A stretch of 64,000 nt of DNA, from contig NZ_MUHW01000018.1 of the NCBI RefSeq assembly GCF_002007235.1, positions 1-64,000 on the forward strand, read 5' to 3'. Made by a program: the position numbers and the translations under genes. Below are positions 59,285 through 64,000 of the stretch, in pieces; positions within the stretch are counted from its first letter, which is position 1; every line of letters starts with the position of its first letter. This stretch comes from Oribacterium sp. C9. GTDB lineage: Bacteria; Bacillota; Clostridia; Lachnospirales; Lachnospiraceae. The notes beneath the pieces are model-generated. The model did no database searches, was not told the DNA's origin, and was given only the letters and a program-made list of their open reading frames with translations.

Positions 59285-61798
59285 ATGGAAAATCTTGAGA
59301 GCATTTTAAATAAGGAACAGTGTGATGCGGTAAGACATACAGAGGGACCGCTACTGGTACTTGCAGGAGCAGGTTCCGGAAAGACCAGAGTACTTACTCA
59401 TCGTATAGCCTACCTCATTGAGAATTGCGGCGTTCAGCCATGGAACATACTGGCCATAACATTTACAAACAAAGCAGCCGGGGAAATGAGGGAACGTGTA
59501 GATAAGATAGTTGGGCAAAGAGCCGGAGAGGTCTGGGTCTCAACTTTCCATTCCATGTGTGTTCGTATGCTCCGTCGTTATATAGACAGAATAGGATATA
59601 CATCCAATTTCTCTATCTACGACACTGATGATCAGAAGACAGTGATGCGTCAGGTGTTCAAGGAGCTCAATATAGATAATCAGAAAATAAAGGACAGAGC
59701 AGTTCTTTCAGCCATTTCCAAGGCAAAGAACGAGGGTATGTCACCTGAGGATTACGGAAAGCAGATATCCGGCGGAGATTTTACCGAGAAGAAGATCGCG
59801 GAATGTTATACTCTTTATGAGAAAAAGCTTCATCAGAATGACGCTCTCGATTTCGATGACCTGCTTTTGAAGACAGTGGAGCTTCTGGATACAGAGCCTG
59901 AAGTTCTCCAGTACTATCAGGAGAGATTTAAGTACATACTTGTAGATGAGTATCAGGATACAAATGATATCCAGTTCAACCTCATTCACAAGCTGGCAGG
60001 AAAATACAGAAATATCTGCGTTGTAGGTGATGATGATCAGAGTATATATAAGTTCCGCGGAGCAAATCTCGAAAACATCCTTTCTTTTGAGAAGAGCTTT
60101 CCCGGAGCCAGAGTCATAAAGCTGGAGCAGAATTATCGTTCAACAGAGAAGATCCTCGATTGTGCCAATGCTGTCATCGCGAACAACAAGGGCAGAAAGC
60201 AGAAACGTCTCTGGACCGACAAAAAGGGCGGTGCGGATGTTACCTTCCAGGAGTTCGACAGTGCCAATGATGAGGCATATGCAGTTGTGAGAGAGGTTAA
60301 GAATACACCGAGAGCATATAATGATCAGGCGATCCTTTATCGTACAAATGCTCAGTCCCGTCTCATGGAGGAGCAGTGTATAAAGATGAACATCCCTTAT
60401 CAGATAATAGGCGGTGTTAACTTCTATCAGAGACGTGAGATCAAGGATGTCCTTGCATATATGAAGGTGATCGCCAATGCTTCCGATAATGTGGCATTTG
60501 AGCGTATCATCAATGTTCCAAAGCGTGGAATAGGTGATGCCACTCTTGAAAAGCTCAGGGTATTTGCTGCTGCCAATACTTCTCCCGAGCATGTTGTGAC
60601 CATGTATGAGGCTGCCACAAAGGCGGAGCTCATAGGTATTTCAGGAAAAGCCGGCAAAAAGCTTCTCGAATTTACTGAGATGATCGAGAACTGGAAGTAT
60701 AAGCTTCGTATTGCTGGATATCTCGACCAGCCAGCAATGGATGAGGATAGCTTTTCTATACAGAAGCTTATTGAATCCATACGTGATGATACCGGATACG
60801 GAAACGAGATAAAGGCAGAGGGGACAATTGAGGCTGAGACCAGATTCCAGAATATCGAGGAAATTATAAACAAGGCTGCTGATTATCAGGCCCACGCTGA
60901 GGAACCTAAGCTCAGTGAGTTCCTTGAAGAGGTTTCACTGGTTGCTGACATCGACAGAAAGGATGACAATACGGATCTGCTCACACTTATGACTCTTCAT
61001 GGTGCCAAAGGACTTGAGTTCCCAAAGGTATATCTGGTTGGCATGAGTGACGGTCTTTTCCCGGGCTATAGATCAATGGAGGATCATGAGGATCTGGAGG
61101 AGGAAAGACGTCTCTGCTATGTCGGTATCACAAGAGCGGAAGAGGAACTGGTAATGACCAGTGCCCGTTCACGTATGGTGAACGGAAATTTCGAAAGAAT
61201 GAAACCGTCCATGTTTATAAATGAAATACCTGATGAGATGTGCAAAAAGTCCTTTATCAACAGATACGGTGAGGATGAAACTCCGTTTGCAGATGCTTTT
61301 GGTTCGGGTTCGGGATACGGATACGGCAGTTCATACGGCTCCGGAAGCTACGGAGATTATAGAAAGAACAAGCGTGAGAGCCAGAAGTATAATGAACGGG
61401 ATGAATACAGATTTAGTGACGACAGCTATGGAAGCAGCTTTGGCGGAAGAGGCAGCCGTTCTTCAGGAGGCTTCGGTTTCTCGGGATCTGGTACTAACAG
61501 CTATGGACTCAGTGGTATGGGTTCAACTGGATATGTGAGCAGAAGTACAGGAGCCGGTACAGTGAAGAAAAAAAGCGGTTCCGGCATACCTAAGAATCTG
61601 GTATCACAGGGCGTTCAAAAATTAAGCTCCCTTGATTACAAGGAAGGAGATACAGTCAGTCATATCAAGTTTGGACGTGGAAAGGTCCTTTCTGTAACGG
61701 ATGGTAAAAAGGATTATGAGGTGACTGTGGAATTTGAAAAGGCAGGTCAGAAGAAAATGCTGGCAAGCTTTGCAAAGCTGAAAAAGGTAGAAGAGTGA
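59285..61798 (+). CDS. pcrA: ATP-dependent DNA helicase PcrA/UvrD
   Basis: An SF1A 3'-5' helicase acting in repair, replication and plasmid-type unwinding. Walker A GAGSGKT (28-34), LVDEYQDTNDIQFNLI (Walker B region), VVGDDDQSIYKFRGA, QNYRSTEKILDCANAVI and VYLVGMSDGLFPGYRS with SITRAEEEL-type motif VI (VGITRAEEEL) are intact. 837 aa. Unusual: residues of about 668-760 are a Gly/Ser/Tyr-rich low-complexity stretch before the short C-terminal domain (YKEGDTVSHIKFGRGKVLSV) that binds RNA polymerase in PcrA. Confidence 0.96.
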   Translation: MENLESILNKEQCDAVRHTEGPLLVLAGAGSGKTRVLTHRIAYLIENCGVQPWNILAITFTNKAAGEMRERVDKIVGQRAGEVWVSTFHSMCVRMLRRYIDRIGYTSNFSIYDTDDQKTVMRQVFKELNIDNQKIKDRAVLSAISKAKNEGMSPEDYGKQISGGDFTEKKIAECYTLYEKKLHQNDALDFDDLLLKTVELLDTEPEVLQYYQERFKYILVDEYQDTNDIQFNLIHKLAGKYRNICVVGDDDQSIYKFRGANLENILSFEKSFPGARVIKLEQNYRSTEKILDCANAVIANNKGRKQKRLWTDKKGGADVTFQEFDSANDEAYAVVREVKNTPRAYNDQAILYRTNAQSRLMEEQCIKMNIPYQIIGGVNFYQRREIKDVLAYMKVIANASDNVAFERIINVPKRGIGDATLEKLRVFAAANTSPEHVVTMYEAATKAELIGISGKAGKKLLEFTEMIENWKYKLRIAGYLDQPAMDEDSFSIQKLIESIRDDTGYGNEIKAEGTIEAETRFQNIEEIINKAADYQAHAEEPKLSEFLEEVSLVADIDRKDDNTDLLTLMTLHGAKGLEFPKVYLVGMSDGLFPGYRSMEDHEDLEEERRLCYVGITRAEEELVMTSARSRMVNGNFERMKPSMFINEIPDEMCKKSFINRYGEDETPFADAFGSGSGYGYGSSYGSGSYGDYRKNKRESQKYNERDEYRFSDDSYGSSFGGRGSRSSGGFGFSGSGTNSYGLSGMGSTGYVSRSTGAGTVKKKSGSGIPKNLVSQGVQKLSSLDYKEGDTVSHIKFGRGKVLSVTDGKKDYEVTVEFEKAGQKKMLASFAKLKKVEE

Positions 61799-61820
61799 CA
61801 GAAAGAGTCATTTGATTTAA

Positions 61821-61858
61821 AAAGACCGGGTGTAAGTATCACTTACATCCGGTCTTTA
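61821..61858. terminator. bidirectional terminator between pcrA and rlmD
   Basis: A 17-bp stem (AAAGACCGGGTGTAAGT at 61821-61837 with ACTTACATCCGGTCTTT from 61841, wobble in the middle) and a 3-base loop; A and T rich on both sides. Confidence 0.9.
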
Positions 61859-61873
61859 TATTTTATCTGATAT

Positions 61874-63280
61874 TTATTTGTTTGAAACCTTTTCCAAAAG
61901 TGCTATACACTCGCAGTTGTTGGTTCTCGGGAACATATCAACAGGGCAGAGCTTAAGAACCTTATAGCCTGATTCCTGAAGGGGAACCAGATCTCTGGCA
62001 AGACTCTTTGGCTTACAGGCAACATAGATAAGTCTGTCTACACCGTAATCAATGATTTTTGTAAGAGCCTTTGGATGGATACCGTCTCTTGGCGGATCAA
62101 GTATGATAAAGTCAGGTCTCGGAGCATCCTCATAGCTTCCGTCTTCCTTTATAAGTCTTCCGCCTTCCTCAATAACTTTAAGAACATCTCCGGCGATAAA
62201 ATCACAGTTTGTTACACCATTAAGCCCGGCATTTTCTCTTGCAGCGGCTACAGCCTCCTCGACTATCTCCACACCTACAGCTTTACTTGCAACACTGCTC
62301 ATAAGCTGAGTGATGGTGCCGGTTCCGGAATAAAGGTCATAGATAACAGGCTTTCTGACCTGAGAGTTTTCCTGCTCTTTTTTGAGTTCCTGGAATCCTG
62401 CATATTCACGAACCTTCTCATAGAGTTTCTCGGCACCGAGGGAATTGGTCTGGAAGAAGCTGAATGGTGTGATACGGAATCTAAGTCCAAGTATCTCTTC
62501 GTAGAAGAAGCTCTGTCCGTAGAGAACAGTCGTACCCATGTCAGTGACAGCGTCAGCGAGAGAGTCATTGACAGTATGAAGTATACCGGCAAAGGTTCCC
62601 TGGATCTTTCCATCCTCTTTAAGCTTAAGAAGTGTGTCCTTCCAGCCGTTTAGAACATCATCTTCCTTCATAGGAGGAGCCACTCTTATATACTTGTCAG
62701 GTGTGGGTTTCTTGTGCTTTTTCTGTGCCTTTGGGCTGTATCTTCTGTTGAACCACTCATCGAGTTCCTTTGCCCTCGCTTCATATACATCCTGAGGGGC
62801 GATGACACGCATGGCACTGTCCCACTGGGAGGTGGTGACAAGATCAACGAGTATCTCACCTGTCTTTATGGCTCTTCTGAAAAGAAGGTGTCTGAGATAG
62901 CCTTCATGAGCTTTCTTATGTTCGTACGTTATCTCAAGTCTGGCAAAATAATCTCTTGTAGCACGAACTATCTCATTTGCATCGCTGTGGGGAAGAGAAC
63001 ATACATCAGTATCGATAATGTTAAAGAAGCTGTGCTTCTGGTGGAGACCAAGTGTAAGTGGTCCATCCTTCTCTGAATCTCCGAAGGAAAACTCCATCTT
63101 GTTGCGATATCCTTCACAAATGGGAGATGGAACTATCTCTTCAAAAGTATAATCATCAGTACGTATAACAGGCTCCAGAAGCTCATGTAAGCCCTGCTCC
63201 TTTATCTTAAGCTCTTCATCATAGGTCTTTCCCTGATAAAAGCATCCTCCGCATCTTTCTGCATTGGCACATAATTCCAT
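61874..63280 (-). CDS. rlmD: 23S rRNA (uracil-C5)-methyltransferase RlmD/RumA-type
   Basis: A TrmA/RumA-family methyltransferase of 468 aa that makes 5-methyluridine in 23S rRNA (1939 by family assignment; 747 or tRNA specificity cannot be excluded). An Fe-S site is suggested by Cys4, Cys10, Cys13 (CGGC) and Cys94. The SAM fold is shown by YDLYSGTGTITQLMSSVASK, and the nucleophile lies in IYVACKPKSLARDL (usual form YVSCNP). The N-terminal TRAM domain of E. coli RlmD is absent, since the Cys cluster is at the very start. A single gene. Confidence 0.9.
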   Translation of the reverse strand: MELCANAERCGGCFYQGKTYDEELKIKEQGLHELLEPVIRTDDYTFEEIVPSPICEGYRNKMEFSFGDSEKDGPLTLGLHQKHSFFNIIDTDVCSLPHSDANEIVRATRDYFARLEITYEHKKAHEGYLRHLLFRRAIKTGEILVDLVTTSQWDSAMRVIAPQDVYEARAKELDEWFNRRYSPKAQKKHKKPTPDKYIRVAPPMKEDDVLNGWKDTLLKLKEDGKIQGTFAGILHTVNDSLADAVTDMGTTVLYGQSFFYEEILGLRFRITPFSFFQTNSLGAEKLYEKVREYAGFQELKKEQENSQVRKPVIYDLYSGTGTITQLMSSVASKAVGVEIVEEAVAAARENAGLNGVTNCDFIAGDVLKVIEEGGRLIKEDGSYEDAPRPDFIILDPPRDGIHPKALTKIIDYGVDRLIYVACKPKSLARDLVPLQESGYKVLKLCPVDMFPRTNNCECIALLEKVSNK

Positions 63281-63436
63281 AAATCTTTACTCCTATAGAA
63301 TCAAACAAAACATAGTCAACAGGCATTTCATTGTACTATATAGCTCCGGGCAAAACAACATAACTGTAAAAAATACATGAGAAAATAAAGTGATAAAATG
63401 ATGAGAGTGTGAAAATCGATATTGGGACGTGTCACG

Positions 63437-63466
63437 AAAAAGGACATGGTATATGAACCATGTCCT
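63437..63466 (-). terminator. terminator of the small acidic membrane protein gene
   Basis: AGGACATGGT (63441-63450) with ACCATGTCCT (63457-63466), loop ATATGA; an A run at 63437-63440 reads as T on the minus strand. Confidence 0.87.
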
Positions 63467-63484
63467 CATAAAGCTTATAGCGGA

Positions 63485-63802
63485 TCAGTCTTCGGCAATG
63501 ACGTCATCATCGTCATCAAGATCTTCGTAGTCATCGTAATCCTCAAGATAGTCAGGTGCTACAAAACGATAAACTGCATATGAAATTGCGGCAACTGTTG
63601 CGATGATTCCGATAATTGCAAGGATAGTAAGAAGAGTGTTTCTGATCTTATCGTCTTCCTTCTTTTTCTCGATATAATCCTGTAGCTTCAGCTTCTGTAA
63701 AAGTAATTCGGCGCGGTCTCTTGCGTCTTCTCTATAGGTTTTAACACTGTTTCTCAGCTCTTTGGCGTTGTCTATGAGAGCTTCGATATCAAATTTATCC
63801 AT
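63485..63802 (-). CDS. small membrane protein with acidic C-terminus
   Basis: A 105-residue protein without a family I can name. The N-terminal 50 residues are highly charged and probably helical (IDNAKELRNSVKTYREDARD, then RAELLLQKLKLQDYIEKKKE), followed by one transmembrane helix (about 56-79, TLLTILAIIGIIATVAAISY) and a C-terminus of almost only Asp, Glu and Tyr. ATG 63802 follows AGGAGGTG. It would be a membrane-anchored adaptor; nothing more can be said. Confidence 0.72.
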   Translation of the reverse strand: MDKFDIEALIDNAKELRNSVKTYREDARDRAELLLQKLKLQDYIEKKKEDDKIRNTLLTILAIIGIIATVAAISYAVYRFVAPDYLEDYDDYEDLDDDDDVIAED

Positions 63803-63833
63803 GAGACACCTCCTAATCAACATATATGGGATA

Positions 63834-63862
63834 ATTATAGCATTGATTGATAGAAATGACTA
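63834..63862 (-). promoter_or_regulatory. candidate promoter of the small membrane protein gene
   Basis: On the minus strand TAGTCA (63857-63862), 17-base spacer, TATAAT (63834-63839), about 30 bases before the start. From 63863 to the window end no gene is visible. Confidence 0.5.
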
Positions 63863-64000
63863 TTCAACAAAACATGATCAGTGAATTTAAGAAGTGATAC
63901 CAAAACTGAAGATACAGATTTCTCATACACTGCCCAGGTAACTATAGCAGTTGTGGTATTGTAGGACAATGTTTAATGCGGCAAATAAACCGGTTGTGAA

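Noticed and set aside
62075-62653. 192-codon plus-strand open frame opposite rlmD
   Set aside because: Shadow of rlmD; no recognisable domain or start site.
1-64000. tRNA or rRNA genes
   Set aside because: No cloverleaf-like sequence with the GTTCGA-type T arm or rRNA-like stretch was noticed in any intergenic region.

Overview
The window looks like chromosomal DNA of a low-GC Firmicute, most probably a Lachnospiraceae bacterium of the Butyrivibrio/Pseudobutyrivibrio type. The grounds are strong AGGAGG-type ribosome binding sites, TTGACA/TATAAT promoters, Clostridia-type gene orders (scpAB; Asp23-nusB-xseAB-ispA-dxs-tlyA-nadK-argR-recN), and families I associate with Lachnospiraceae (DUF5716, DUF5717, DUF4364, DUF1836, YerC). 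The genus is an inference. Almost everything is core metabolism or housekeeping. The only mobile-element trace is the 3' end of a group II intron at bases 1-55. I see no CRISPR array, prophage, rRNA or tRNA gene.

Layout. 1-4.4 kb: intron end, a small HTH regulator, a membrane-anchored phosphoesterase overlapping scpA-scpB, dUTPase and a TPR lipoprotein. 4.7-6.0 kb: a PLP aminotransferase. 6.3-11.7 kb: a DUF4364 winged-helix gene divergent from a three-gene operon of unknown function (DUF5717, a DUF5716 protein that reads like an Hsp70/actin fold, and a TPR protein), followed by valS and rlmH. 15-18.9 kb: CarD, GtrA and YfhO. 19-25.8 kb: the arginine genes argH, argG, argJ, argB and argD, with ARG-box-like operators before argG and argJ. 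The likely repressor gene, argR, sits at 46.2 kb. 26-31.5 kb: a Nudix hydrolase, an ECF S component (probably for pantothenate) with coaX and coaBC, then a cyclodeaminase-like protein and a divergent FolD.

31.6-37.2 kb is a thiamine salvage region. One TPP riboswitch with a terminator precedes thiE-thiD-thiW-thiM. A second, on the minus strand, precedes thiT and probably acts on translation. A secreted cell-wall-binding-like protein lies between them. 37.2-50.5 kb holds an HhH protein, a second Nudix hydrolase and the large cluster asp23-nusB-xseA-xseB-ispA-dxs-tlyA-nadK-argR-recN, then glgA and a PAP2-like membrane protein. 50.6-64 kb holds a PPIase-like lipoprotein, CstA, an unknown membrane protein, DegV, a membrane-anchored polysaccharide deacetylase-like protein, YerC, DUF1836, PcrA with a Gly/Ser/Tyr-rich tail, an RlmD-type methyltransferase and a small acidic membrane protein.

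The best candidate for an undescribed system is the DUF5717/DUF5716/TPR operon. The second most interesting point is a FolD that lacks the usual cyclohydrolase lysine and lies beside a separate cyclodeaminase/cyclohydrolase-family gene. Promoters, terminators and RNA elements were read by eye from the sequence. No folding or database search was run.
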